Below, piece by piece: positions 30,483 through 38,419 of a DNA stretch of 64,000 bases. Positions within the stretch are counted from its first letter, which is position 1, and each line of letters begins with the position of its first letter. Position numbers and translations under genes: made by a program. The notes beneath the pieces are model-generated. The model made no database searches. It was not told the DNA's origin and saw only the letters and a program-made list of their open reading frames with translations. Source of the DNA: Promicromonospora sp. AC04 (GTDB lineage: Bacteria > Actinomycetota > Actinomycetes > Actinomycetales > Cellulomonadaceae); assembly GCF_003058225.1 (NCBI RefSeq), contig NZ_QBUG01000001.1, positions 186,001 to 250,000 on the forward strand. The letters run 5' to 3'.

Positions 30483-31069
30483 GGGGTGGACGCCTTGCTC
30501 CGCGCAACCTGGCGGATCTTCCAGCCCTGGTACACGTACTCGACGCCCGTCACGACCGTCAGCACGAACGCCGCCATGAGCACTACCCAGGCGATCACCG
30601 TGAACCACTCGAAGCCGTCACGCGGCAGCAGGAACATCGAGATCGCCACGGACTGCAGCACCGTCTTGAGCTTGCCGCCCCGCGACGCCGGCATCACCTC
30701 GTACTTGAGCATGCCCATGCGCATGAACGTGATGCCGAGCTCACGCACGAGGATCACCACCGGGATCCACCACGGCAGCTCACCGAGCGGGATCCAGAGC
30801 AGGATCAGGGCCGTGCCCACGAGCAGCTTGTCCGCGATCGGGTCGAGCAGCTTGCCAAGGTCGGTGATGAGACCGCGTGACCGGGCGAGGTAGCCGTCCA
30901 CCTTGTCCGACACCGCCGCGACCACGAAGATCGCCGTGGCCACCAGTCGCCACGTGGTGTCGTCACCGCCCTCGGCGAGAAGTGCCCAGGCGAAGAACGG
31001 GACCATGGCGATGCGGATCATCGTCACGAAATTCGCGATGTTCCACGGTGACGGTGCATCGTTGACCAT
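30479..31069 (-). CDS. pgsA: CDP-diacylglycerol-glycerol-3-phosphate 3-phosphatidyltransferase
   Basis: A 196-residue membrane enzyme making phosphatidylglycerophosphate. The CDP-alcohol phosphotransferase signature is complete: D55, D58-G59, A62-R63, G72, D76 and D80 (within SDKVDGYLAR ... GKLLDPIAD). About five membrane spans follow. The ATG at 31069 lies six bases after TAGGCT, indicating a leaderless mRNA. It heads the pgsA-cinA-clgR group. Confidence 0.93.
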   Translation of the reverse strand: MVNDAPSPWNIANFVTMIRIAMVPFFAWALLAEGGDDTTWRLVATAIFVVAAVSDKVDGYLARSRGLITDLGKLLDPIADKLLVGTALILLWIPLGELPWWIPVVILVRELGITFMRMGMLKYEVMPASRGGKLKTVLQSVAISMFLLPRDGFEWFTVIAWVVLMAAFVLTVVTGVEYVYQGWKIRQVARSKASTP

Positions 31070-31075
31070 TGCTCA

Positions 31076-31081
31076 AGCCTA
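31076..31081 (-). promoter_or_regulatory. -10 element of pgsA (leaderless)
   Basis: TAGGCT on the minus strand, six bases before the ATG at 31069. Confidence 0.5.
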
Positions 31082-31149
31082 GCTGCGGTTCACCCGCACC
31101 CGGACCGGCCGGCGCGTACCGCCAGGTCGCCCCGCCGGTCGGCCTGCCA

Positions 31150-31155
31150 TAACAT
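31150..31155 (+). promoter_or_regulatory. -10 element of the CapA-like gene (leaderless)
   Basis: TAACAT, six bases before the GTG at 31162. Confidence 0.5.
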
Positions 31156-31161
31156 CCGCAA

Positions 31162-32424
31162 GTGACCACCGTCCGCGTCCCGCGGCTCCTCGCGTCCACG
31201 GCACTGACCTGCGCCCTCGTCACCGCTGCCGCGGGCTGCACGCTGAACCCCCGCCCGGCCACGGCGACGACCCCCACGAGCACCGCCTCCTCGCCGGGGA
31301 CGTCGGCGGCACCGCCCGTCGACATCGCCCCGGACCCGCTCGAGCAGGACGCCGAGCTCACCCTGCTCGCCGCGGGCGACGTCCTGCCCCACGACCCGCT
31401 CAACGACTCCGCGACCGGACCGTCCGGCATCGACTACTCGCCGCTGCTGGCGGGTATCGATCCCTGGGTCGCAGGCGCGGACCTGGCCCTGTGCCACCTG
31501 GAGGTGCCGGTCGCGCCGCCGGGCACGCTGCCGTCGGGCTACCCCGTGTTCCGCGCGCCCAAGGAGCTGGTCCGCGACCTGGGCGAGCAGGGCTGGGACG
31601 GCTGCTCGACGGCGTCGAACCACGCGGCCGATGCCGGGTACGACGGTGTCGCAGCGACCCTCGATGCGCTCGACCGCGCCGGGATGGGCCATGTCGGTAC
31701 CGCGCGCGACCAGCACGAGTCGCTCGGCGCCCAGTACTACGAGCTGCGCCGGAGCGGCCGGATCGTCACGATCGCCCACCTGGCGGCGGCGTACGGGCTG
31801 AACGGGTTCAGCCCGCCCCGCGGCGACTGGTCGGTGGATCTCATCGACACCAAGCGCATCGTCCGGCAGGCCAAGGCGGCCCGGGCCGCGGGCGCGGACC
31901 TCGTGGTGGTCAGCCTGCACGACGGCGTCGAGTACGTCACCGAGCCCACCCCGCACCAGCGGGACACCACACGGGCTCTGGCTCGCTCCCGGCAGGTGGA
32001 CCTGGTGATCGGTCATCACGCCCACGTCCCGCAGCCGGTCGAGCGCCTGCGCGGCGGCCCGGAGGGCGACGGGATGTGGGTGGCCTACGGCCTGAGCAAC
32101 CTCATCTCCAACCAGGGACCGGACTGCTGCGGGACGGCGTCCGCGGTCGGGCTGCTGCTGATCGCGGACATCGTGCAGCCGCCGGACGAGCCCGCCCACG
32201 TCGAGGACGTGCGGTGGGCGGCGACGACCGTCGACCTCGCCGCCGGACACCGGCTGCGGAGCACGCGCGAAGCGCTCGCGCACCCGGGCGACGGGCAGCT
32301 CACCGTCGCCGAGCTCCAGGAGCGTCTCCAGATCGCGCAGGATGCGGCAGGGGATGCCGCGGACGAGCAAGGCAGGCCGCCGAGTCCCACGGGCAAGCCG
32401 CCTCGGGTGGTCCCGCGGAGCTGA
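31162..32424 (+). CDS. CapA family lipoprotein (PgsA/CapA metallophosphatase fold)
   Basis: A 420-residue exported protein of the CapA family, whose founders help anchor or polymerise poly-gamma-glutamate capsules. A signal peptide ends in TAAAGC (lipidated Cys at about 28), then a Thr/Ser/Pro linker. The phosphatase-like motifs LLAAGDVLPHD, STASNHAADAGYDG and VIGHHAHVPQPVE follow in order. No capB/capC synthetase genes are present, so a cell-wall phosphodiesterase or similar role is equally possible. It is divergent from pgsA and convergent with ftsK. Confidence 0.85.
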   Translation: MTTVRVPRLLASTALTCALVTAAAGCTLNPRPATATTPTSTASSPGTSAAPPVDIAPDPLEQDAELTLLAAGDVLPHDPLNDSATGPSGIDYSPLLAGIDPWVAGADLALCHLEVPVAPPGTLPSGYPVFRAPKELVRDLGEQGWDGCSTASNHAADAGYDGVAATLDALDRAGMGHVGTARDQHESLGAQYYELRRSGRIVTIAHLAAAYGLNGFSPPRGDWSVDLIDTKRIVRQAKAARAAGADLVVVSLHDGVEYVTEPTPHQRDTTRALARSRQVDLVIGHHAHVPQPVERLRGGPEGDGMWVAYGLSNLISNQGPDCCGTASAVGLLLIADIVQPPDEPAHVEDVRWAATTVDLAAGHRLRSTREALAHPGDGQLTVAELQERLQIAQDAAGDAADEQGRPPSPTGKPPRVVPRS

Positions 32425-32435
32425 CGCCACATGCC

Positions 32436-32468
32436 GACGCTCAGGTCACCTTCGGTGGCCTGAGCGTC
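32436..32468. terminator. Terminator between the CapA-like gene and ftsK
   Basis: A 15-bp stem with one mismatch (32436-32450 with 32454-32468) and a three-base loop between the convergent stops. Confidence 0.65.
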
Positions 32469-32494
32469 CGGCAACGTGCGAGAAGTCCGACGGG

Positions 32495-35311
32495 TCAGCG
32501 CACGGCCTCGGCGTCGTCGTGGTAGTCCGTGGCGACGGGCGGCATGTGGCCGTCCGTGCCCTCGGCGTACTGGTCGTCGCCGTCGTACGACGCCCCGGAG
32601 TCCGCGCCGTCGTCGTCGGGCGCCGCCTGGTCGAAGACCTGGGCGGGCTGCTCGCCGCGGATGAGCGCGAGCGCGGAGGGCAGGTCGTCGGCGGCCACGA
32701 GCACGTCGCGCGCCTTGGAGCCCTCCGAGGGCCCCACGATCTCCCGCGACTCCAGGAGGTCCATGAGCCGCCCCGCCTTGGCGAAGCCCACGCGGAGCTT
32801 GCGCTGCAGCATGGAGGTGGACCCGAACTGGGTGGTGACCACGAGCTCGGTGGCCTGCAGCAGCAGGTCGAGGTCGTCGCCGATGTCCTCGTCGACCTGC
32901 TTCCTGGCCGCCGCCGGCGCGGCGACGTCCGCACGGTAGACGGGCTTGAGCTGGCTCTTCACGTGCTCGACGACCTGGTGCACCTCGGACTCGGTGACCC
33001 ACGCGCCCTGGACACGCATCGGCTTGGCCGCGCCCATGGGCAGGAACAGCGCGTCACCCTGGCCGATGAGCTTCTCGGCGCCCGGCTGGTCGAGCACGAC
33101 GCGAGAGTCGGTGACCGACGACGTCGCGAAGGCGAGCCGGGAGGGCACGTTCGCCTTGATGAGGCCGGTCACGACGTCGACCGACGGGCGCTGGGTGGCC
33201 AGCACCAGGTGGATGCCGGCGGCACGCGCGAGCTGCGTGATGCGCTGGATCGAGGCCTCGACGTCGCGCGGGGCGACCATCATGAGGTCCGCGAGCTCGT
33301 CGACCACCACGAGCAGGTACGGGTAGGGCGCGATCTTGCGCTCGGAGCCCGGCTGCGGCTTGACCTTGCCGGCCCGGACGGCGGCGTTGAAGTCGTCGAT
33401 GTGCTTGTAGCCGAACATCGCCAGGTCGTCGTACCGGGCATCCATCTCGCGCACCACCCAGTCGAGGGCCTCGGCGGCCTTCTTGGGGCTGGTGATGATC
33501 GGCGTGATCAGGTGGGGGATGCCCTCGTAGATCGTGAGCTCGACGCGCTTGGGGTCCACCAGGATGAGGCGCACCTGCTCCGGCGTGGACCGCATCAGGA
33601 TCGAGGTGATCATCGAGTTGATGAAGCTCGACTTGCCGGCGCCGGTGGCGCCGGCCACGAGGATGTGCGGCATCTTCGCGAGGTTCGCCACCACGTAGCC
33701 GCCCTCGACGTCCTTGCCCACGCCCATCACCATCGGGTGCTCGGTGCGCCGCGCCGCGCCGGAGCGCAGCACGTCGCCCAGCACGACGGTCTCGCGGTCG
33801 GAGTTCGGGATCTCGATGCCGATCGCCGACTTGCCCGGGATGGGCGACAGGATGCGCACGTCCGCGCTCGCCACCGCATACGCGATGTTGTTGGACAGCG
33901 AGGTGATGCGCTCGACCTTGGTCTTGGCGCCCACCTCGACCTCGTACCGCGTCACCGTGGGACCGCGGCTGAAGCCGGTGACCTTCGCGTCGACGCCGAA
34001 CTGCTCGAACACGCCCGTCAGCGACTCGACGACCCGGTCGTTCGCGGCCGAGCGGGCCTTGTGCGGCGGCCCCTGCACGAGCACGTCCTCGTCGGGGAGC
34101 AGGTAGACCGTGTCACCCTCCAGCATGGGCTGCACGCCCCGCGGGATCGGCTCGCCGGCGCGCGGCGGCTTGGGCCCGTCGTCCTTGCCCGACGGCGTCC
34201 GCTCGCCGTTCGGCGCGAGCACACCGGGACCGATGGCGGGGGCGCCCGTCACCTTGCCGGCGGACTCGCTCGTCGGGATGCGCTGCGTGGTCAGCTTGCC
34301 GGCCTTCGCCGCGCGCTCCGCGGCCTCCACCTCGGCGGCCTTCTCGAAGGCCTCGTCGCCCACGAACCCGGCCAGACGCTCCTTCTCGGCGGCGATCTCC
34401 TGCTTGGTGCGACGCTTGCGGCGCTTGGTCTCCGGCGTGCCGTCGTGCGCCGAGACGCCGTCGGCCAGGGCGAGCCCGTCCTCGGTGGTCGCGACGGGCT
34501 CGCGGTGGTTGCCGGTGAGCCGGTCGTACAGGCCGCGCAGGCGCGCGGGGATCCGGTGCACCGGTGTGGCCGTGACGATGAGGATGCCGAAGAACCCGGC
34601 CAGCACGTACAGCGGGATCGCGAACCACTGGGTCAGCCCGGTGACGACCGGGGTAGCGAAGAGAAAGCCGATCACACCACCGGCGTCCTGCACCGGGGTG
34701 AAGCCGTCCGCGGGCGAGGGCAGGCCGGCGCTGATGTGCACCAGCGAGCACGTGGCCACGACCAGGAAGCTGAGCCCGATCGCCACGCGGCCGTTCTGCT
34801 GGGTGCGCTCCGGGTGCCGCATGACGCGGAAGGCGAGCCACATGAGCAGCACGGGCAGGGCCACGCCCGCGACGCCGAGCGTGCCCGCGACCACCGCGTG
34901 CACGCCGTCGCCGAAGGGGCCGTCGATTCCCCACCACTCGCGCGCCGCGACGATCACCGCCACGGCGAGAAGTGCGAAGCCGACGCCGTCGCGCCGGTGG
35001 TCCGGTTCCAGTTCCTGCCCTCCCTGCTGCTCCACGCCCTGCACGCCCCCGTCCGACGAGTCCGGCACCGACCGCGGCCCGGCCGCGCGGGTGGCGCCGC
35101 CGACGGCGTGCGCCATGCCCATCCACAGCCCGCGGATCGCCCGGACCGGCCAAGGCGGACGGGACGGTGCGGACGCACCCTTCGGCGCCGGGCGGGTAGC
35201 CCCCCGGCGCTGAGTCGATCGCTTCGACGCTGCGGCCCTGGGCTTGGCGCTCTTCGCGCCCTGCCCGGAGCTCTTCCCGGAACCTCGCCGGGCCGACGTG
35301 CGGGTCGCCAT
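32495..35311 (-). CDS. ftsK: DNA translocase FtsK
   Basis: A 938-residue septal DNA pump that clears and orients chromosomes at division. A basic N-terminus (about 1-85) precedes four membrane spans (about 115-255), a linker rich in charged residues (about 270-430), and the RecA-like motor with Walker A GATGAGKSS (about 550-558) and Walker B LLVVVDELADLMM. The C-terminal gamma winged helix, which reads KOPS sites, is visible at about 855-915 (LDLLLQATELVVTTQFGSTSMLQRKLRVGFAKAGRLMDLLE). Start ATG at 35311; a TACGGT hexamer lies nine bases upstream. Confidence 0.96.
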   Translation of the reverse strand: MATRTSARRGSGKSSGQGAKSAKPRAAASKRSTQRRGATRPAPKGASAPSRPPWPVRAIRGLWMGMAHAVGGATRAAGPRSVPDSSDGGVQGVEQQGGQELEPDHRRDGVGFALLAVAVIVAAREWWGIDGPFGDGVHAVVAGTLGVAGVALPVLLMWLAFRVMRHPERTQQNGRVAIGLSFLVVATCSLVHISAGLPSPADGFTPVQDAGGVIGFLFATPVVTGLTQWFAIPLYVLAGFFGILIVTATPVHRIPARLRGLYDRLTGNHREPVATTEDGLALADGVSAHDGTPETKRRKRRTKQEIAAEKERLAGFVGDEAFEKAAEVEAAERAAKAGKLTTQRIPTSESAGKVTGAPAIGPGVLAPNGERTPSGKDDGPKPPRAGEPIPRGVQPMLEGDTVYLLPDEDVLVQGPPHKARSAANDRVVESLTGVFEQFGVDAKVTGFSRGPTVTRYEVEVGAKTKVERITSLSNNIAYAVASADVRILSPIPGKSAIGIEIPNSDRETVVLGDVLRSGAARRTEHPMVMGVGKDVEGGYVVANLAKMPHILVAGATGAGKSSFINSMITSILMRSTPEQVRLILVDPKRVELTIYEGIPHLITPIITSPKKAAEALDWVVREMDARYDDLAMFGYKHIDDFNAAVRAGKVKPQPGSERKIAPYPYLLVVVDELADLMMVAPRDVEASIQRITQLARAAGIHLVLATQRPSVDVVTGLIKANVPSRLAFATSSVTDSRVVLDQPGAEKLIGQGDALFLPMGAAKPMRVQGAWVTESEVHQVVEHVKSQLKPVYRADVAAPAAARKQVDEDIGDDLDLLLQATELVVTTQFGSTSMLQRKLRVGFAKAGRLMDLLESREIVGPSEGSKARDVLVAADDLPSALALIRGEQPAQVFDQAAPDDDGADSGASYDGDDQYAEGTDGHMPPVATDYHDDAEAVR

Positions 35312-35336
35312 GATGTCGCCACCGTATCCGGCGACG

Positions 35337-35382
35337 ACGGCCCGGCCCAGGACCCCTCGCGGTGTGTCCTGGACCGGGCCGT
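35337..35382 (-). terminator. Hairpin between the DUF-type membrane gene and ftsK
   Basis: A 17-bp stem with one mismatch (35337-35353 with 35366-35382). It probably ends transcription from the upstream membrane-protein gene before the ftsK promoter. Confidence 0.55.
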
Positions 35383-35407
35383 TGTCCGGTTTGTCGCTTT
35401 GCGCGCC

Positions 35408-35434
35408 CAGACTGAAAATCCGATCTTCAGTCTG
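35408..35434 (-). terminator. Small terminator hairpin directly after the membrane-protein gene
   Basis: A perfect nine-bp stem (35408-35416 with 35426-35434) beginning one base after the stop codon at 35436. Confidence 0.45.
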
Positions 35435-35435
35435 C

Positions 35436-35846
35436 TCACGCCATGAGCAGCCCGATCGCCAGCATCACCACTCCCGCGCCAAGGGCCACCGCGCCGACCG
35501 GAAGCAGCACGACCGCGCGGCCAGGGGTGGTGCGCCCCTCCCCCATGGCGGAGAAGAAGAATCCCGCCGGCATCAGGATCGCCGCCCACAGCACGCCGGT
35601 GGCGGCGAGCCAGTGCGCGAACCCGGTCAGGTTCGTCGCCTCCGCCAGCAGCACGCAGAGCAGGCCCAGGATCACCAGCACACCCGCGTGGGCGTGGCCC
35701 GCCCGGTAGAAGCTCTTCTGCAGGTCGGTCGTCGCCATCCGGCCGCCGAAGACCTTGAGCAGGAAGAGCCCGCCGGACTCGATCCCCACAACGGTCAGCA
35801 GCACTATGCCCGCGGTGATGCGGGCCGGGTCCGAGAGCTCGAGCAC
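35436..35846 (-). CDS. Four-span membrane protein, probable TetR-regulated target
   Basis: A 136-residue membrane protein with four predicted helices: ITAGIVLLTVVGIESGGLFLL, HAHAGVLVILGLLCVLLA, GVLWAAILMPAGFFFSAM and AVVLLPVGAVALGAGVVMLAIG. The loop SFYRAGHAHAGVLV has conserved-looking His residues. I do not recognise a characterised family. The GTG at 35846 has an ideal AGGAGG five bases upstream; a longer frame to 35909 would run into the operator. It is divergent from a TetR gene with a palindromic operator in between, so it is the likely target. Confidence 0.75.
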   Translation of the reverse strand: MLELSDPARITAGIVLLTVVGIESGGLFLLKVFGGRMATTDLQKSFYRAGHAHAGVLVILGLLCVLLAEATNLTGFAHWLAATGVLWAAILMPAGFFFSAMGEGRTTPGRAVVLLPVGAVALGAGVVMLAIGLLMA

Positions 35847-35882
35847 GACGTCCTCCTGCGGCTTGATCGTCCGTGGTTTCGT

Positions 35883-35904
35883 AACAGTGTTATCAAACAC
35901 TGTT
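35883..35904. promoter_or_regulatory. TetR-type operator palindrome
   Basis: AACAGTGTT (35883-35891) and AACACTGTT (35896-35904) form a perfect nine-bp inverted repeat with a four-base centre, between the divergent membrane-protein and TetR genes. It lies 23 bp upstream of the TetR gene's -10, where binding would repress both. Confidence 0.8.
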
Positions 35905-35926
35905 CGCAAACTCGCGTCAAGACTTC

Positions 35927-35932
35927 TACACT
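35927..35932 (+). promoter_or_regulatory. -10 element of the TetR gene (leaderless)
   Basis: TACACT, six bases before the ATG at 35939. Confidence 0.5.
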
Positions 35933-35938
35933 CACGGC

Positions 35939-36526
35939 ATGGCCCGACCGAGACTGCACGACGACGCCCTGCGCACCCGCCTCCTCGAGGTCACCTCCCA
36001 GGTGATCTCGTCCGACGGCGAGGGCGCCGTCACCGTGCGCAAGGTCGCCGCCGAGGCCGGGACCAGCGCGTCGGCGGTCTACGCGCTGTTCGGCTCGCGC
36101 GAGGCGCTGGTCGAGGCGGTCAGCGACGAGGGGTTCCGCCGGTTCGCGGAGCACCTCGGCGCCGTCGGGCAGAGCGACGACCCGGCGACGGACCTGCGCG
36201 ACCTGGGCCGCGCCTACCGGACGTTCGCCCTGGCGGACCCGCACTTCTACCGCGTCATGTTCTACCGCGGCGTGTCACCCACGGACGGCGAGCCGGCCTC
36301 CGCCGTCGACCGCCCTACGTTCCGCGTGCTGCACGACGCCGTCGCCCGGGCGCTCGACGGCGCGCCGGACGAGCATGTGCAGAGCGCCGCCGTCGGGCTG
36401 TGGGGGCTGGTGCACGGGCTGGTGTCGCTCGAGCTCGCGGGGCTGCTGCCCGGCGACCAGGACGCGCGAGAGGCCGCGTTCGATCAGGCCGCGCGGACGG
36501 TGGCGTCCGCCCTGCTCAGCCACTGA
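35939..36526 (+). CDS. TetR family transcriptional regulator
   Basis: A 195-residue repressor. The N-terminal HTH is VTVRKVAAEAGTSASAVYALFGSREALVEAV (about 31-61). The ligand domain resembles the WHG type (YRTFALADPHFYRVMFYRG, then GLWGLVHGLVSLELAGLLP). It is divergent from a small membrane-protein gene, with a palindromic operator in the gap. The inducing ligand is unknown. It converges on the deaminase gene with 23 bp between stops. Confidence 0.9.
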   Translation: MARPRLHDDALRTRLLEVTSQVISSDGEGAVTVRKVAAEAGTSASAVYALFGSREALVEAVSDEGFRRFAEHLGAVGQSDDPATDLRDLGRAYRTFALADPHFYRVMFYRGVSPTDGEPASAVDRPTFRVLHDAVARALDGAPDEHVQSAAVGLWGLVHGLVSLELAGLLPGDQDAREAAFDQAARTVASALLSH

Positions 36527-36549
36527 CGCTGGGCGAGGTGGATCCCGGC

Positions 36550-37563
36550 TCAGGCGCCTGCCGCGCGCCAGGCCTCGACGTCGGCCAGGTACCCAGCGAC
36601 CCGCTCCGGGGGCAGGAACGACCCGCGGAACGACGCCGCCGCGAGCGCCGCCCGCTGGTCGCGGGTGAGGCCGAGGGCCGCGGTGACGGCGTCGTCGACG
36701 TCGTCCACGTAGGCGCCGAAGTACGGCGGGTCGTCGGAGTTGATGCTGACGAGCATGCCCGCCTCGATCATCGCGGGCAGCGGGTGCTCGGCCAGGGCCG
36801 GGACCGCGCGCAGCCGTACGTTCGACACGGGGCAGAGCGTGAACGGGATCTGCTGCGCCACGACGCGCGCGACGAGGTCTGGGTCCTGGACGACGGCGAT
36901 GCCGTGGTCGATCCGCTCGGCGTGCAGGAGGTCGAGCGCGTCCCGGATGTTCGCGGCCGGGCCCTCCTCCCCCGCGTGCGCGGTGCGCCGCAGGCCGGCC
37001 GCCTCGGCGCGCGCGTAGACGTCCGCGAAGGGCGCCGCCGGGTTGCCGACCTCCGCGTTGTCCAGCCCCACTCCTGCTATCGGCGCGCGCATCGCGAGCA
37101 GCCGCTCCAGGACGTCGAGGGCGTCGGCAGGGTCCCGGTCGCGGTGGAACGCGGCGATGAGCAGGGTCGAGATGCCGTGGTCGGCCTCGCTGCGCTCCAG
37201 GACGCCGGCGATGCCGCCGACGACCGCCTCGAGCGGCACTCCGCGGACGAGGTGGGCCTGCGGGTCGAAGCTGATCTCCGCGTGCCGCACCCCGGCCCGG
37301 GCGGCCCGCGTGAGGTAGGCGCGGGTCAGGTCGGCGAAGTCGGCCTCCGTGCGGAGCACCGCCATGTTCGCGGAGTACAGGTCGAGGAACGACTGCAGGT
37401 CCTCGAACTCGTAGGCGGCGCGCAGGCTCGCCGGGTCGGGATACGGCAGCCCGACGCCGTTGCGGGCCGCCAGCTCGAACGCCAGGTCCGGTTCCAGCGT
37501 GCCCTCGATGTGCAGGTGCAGCTCCGCCCGCGGCGGGCGCGACGACGGTGCGGGAGTGGTCAT
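36550..37563 (-). CDS. Adenine deaminase-like enzyme of the adenosine deaminase family
   Basis: A 337-residue zinc hydrolase that deaminates adenine or adenosine for purine salvage. Metal ligands H16 and H18 lie in ELHLHIEG; AHAGEEG, IDHG and SINSDDPPYFGAY supply the remaining ligands and catalytic Glu. HIEGTLEPD and HAEISFDPQAHLVRGV are features of the adenine deaminase branch; true adenosine deaminases have HLDG and lack FDPQ. I therefore favour adenine over adenosine as substrate, although such proteins are often labelled Add. TAGCCT six bases before the ATG suggests a leaderless mRNA. Confidence 0.85.
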   Translation of the reverse strand: MTTPAPSSRPPRAELHLHIEGTLEPDLAFELAARNGVGLPYPDPASLRAAYEFEDLQSFLDLYSANMAVLRTEADFADLTRAYLTRAARAGVRHAEISFDPQAHLVRGVPLEAVVGGIAGVLERSEADHGISTLLIAAFHRDRDPADALDVLERLLAMRAPIAGVGLDNAEVGNPAAPFADVYARAEAAGLRRTAHAGEEGPAANIRDALDLLHAERIDHGIAVVQDPDLVARVVAQQIPFTLCPVSNVRLRAVPALAEHPLPAMIEAGMLVSINSDDPPYFGAYVDDVDDAVTAALGLTRDQRAALAAASFRGSFLPPERVAGYLADVEAWRAAGA

Positions 37564-37569
37564 GGGGGC

Positions 37570-37575
37570 AGGCTA
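37570..37575 (-). promoter_or_regulatory. -10 element of the deaminase gene (leaderless)
   Basis: TAGCCT on the minus strand, six bases before the ATG at 37563. Confidence 0.5.
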
Positions 37576-37595
37576 CTTCCCCGTCGGCGGGGCTC

Positions 37596-38264
37596 TCAGC
37601 CGAGCCCGGAGAGCTTCTCCTGGGCCCTCGTGATCTCGCGGACGATCCGGACCCACTGCACGAACGCGAACACCAGCGCGATCGCGGCCACGGACCGGGT
37701 GATCACCTGGACGTCGCCCGAGGCCGGGGTGTAGATGCGCACACCCGCCAGCAGCCAGAGGACCCACCACCAGCCGAGGTGGGCCCGGCGGTCGCCGTCG
37801 GGTACCACGGCGTTCCGGAGGTCCCGGACCACGTCGTGCGGGAACCAGAGGAAGACGACCGGCACCCACCAGCCGAGCCACGTCCAGACCGCACCGTGCG
37901 CGAACGTCGCGGCGGGGTTCGCTGCCTCGGCGAACTTGCGGCCGGCCTGCAGCCAGGAGCAGACGACGAGGTAGGCGGCGACCAGGAACAGGCCCGTCAG
38001 GGCGACGCCGTTGGGGTCGAACCCACCCGCACCGAAGGCGCCCCCGGCCTCGCCGCGGCTCGCGGCGACGAACAGGATCGCCAGCTCGACCAGCTCGACG
38101 AAGAGGAGGCAGCACGCGACCACGACGACCGCGACGGCCAGCCCGCCCGGCGGCTCGGGCAGGGGCTTGCGGGGCTGGTGGCGGTGCGGTGGACGGGCGT
38201 CCCCGGGCAACACGCGGTGCTGCCCGGTGGTGCCGGCGTGCCTGGGACTGCGCGGATAGGACAT
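37596..38264 (-). CDS. DUF4328 domain-containing membrane protein 1
   Basis: A 222-residue protein with about five membrane spans behind a basic, His/Pro-rich N-terminus of 40 residues. WTWLGWWVPVVFLWFPHDVVRDLRN is the hallmark of DUF4328, and the closing VQWVRIVREITRAQEKL is shared with the second copy at 43483-44223. Function unknown. The ATG at 38264 has GGAGG seven bases upstream. It lies 32 bp before the deaminase gene on the same strand. Confidence 0.8.
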   Translation of the reverse strand: MSYPRSPRHAGTTGQHRVLPGDARPPHRHQPRKPLPEPPGGLAVAVVVVACCLLFVELVELAILFVAASRGEAGGAFGAGGFDPNGVALTGLFLVAAYLVVCSWLQAGRKFAEAANPAATFAHGAVWTWLGWWVPVVFLWFPHDVVRDLRNAVVPDGDRRAHLGWWWVLWLLAGVRIYTPASGDVQVITRSVAAIALVFAFVQWVRIVREITRAQEKLSGLG

Positions 38265-38403
38265 CTATGGCCTCCGGGGTGTTCCAGCCACCGTACTCAC
38301 CACCGCAATGTCCGGAACCCACCAGTTGTGGGTGAACCCGCGACGCCTCGTCGAGGTCGCGTGCACGAGCCACACTTTGCTGGGGAGTGTCAGAGTGCGC
38401 CAC

Positions 38404-38409
38404 TAGCAT
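38404..38409 (+). promoter_or_regulatory. -10 element of the HSP90-TPR operon
   Basis: TAGCAT, ten bases before the ATG at 38420. The transcript would start close to or at the start codon; no Shine-Dalgarno is seen. Confidence 0.4.
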
Positions 38410-38419
38410 TTCGCCCACC

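Noticed and set aside
32495-35311. FtsK as the EccC ATPase of a type VII system for the WXG100-like protein
   Set aside because: It has four N-terminal spans, one RecA-like motor and a gamma domain, as in true FtsK, not three ATPase domains as in EccC.
32342-35446. A 1034-codon plus-strand open frame opposite ftsK
   Set aside because: Composition is His/Arg/Gly/Val-rich with no motif; ftsK on the other strand has all its domains.
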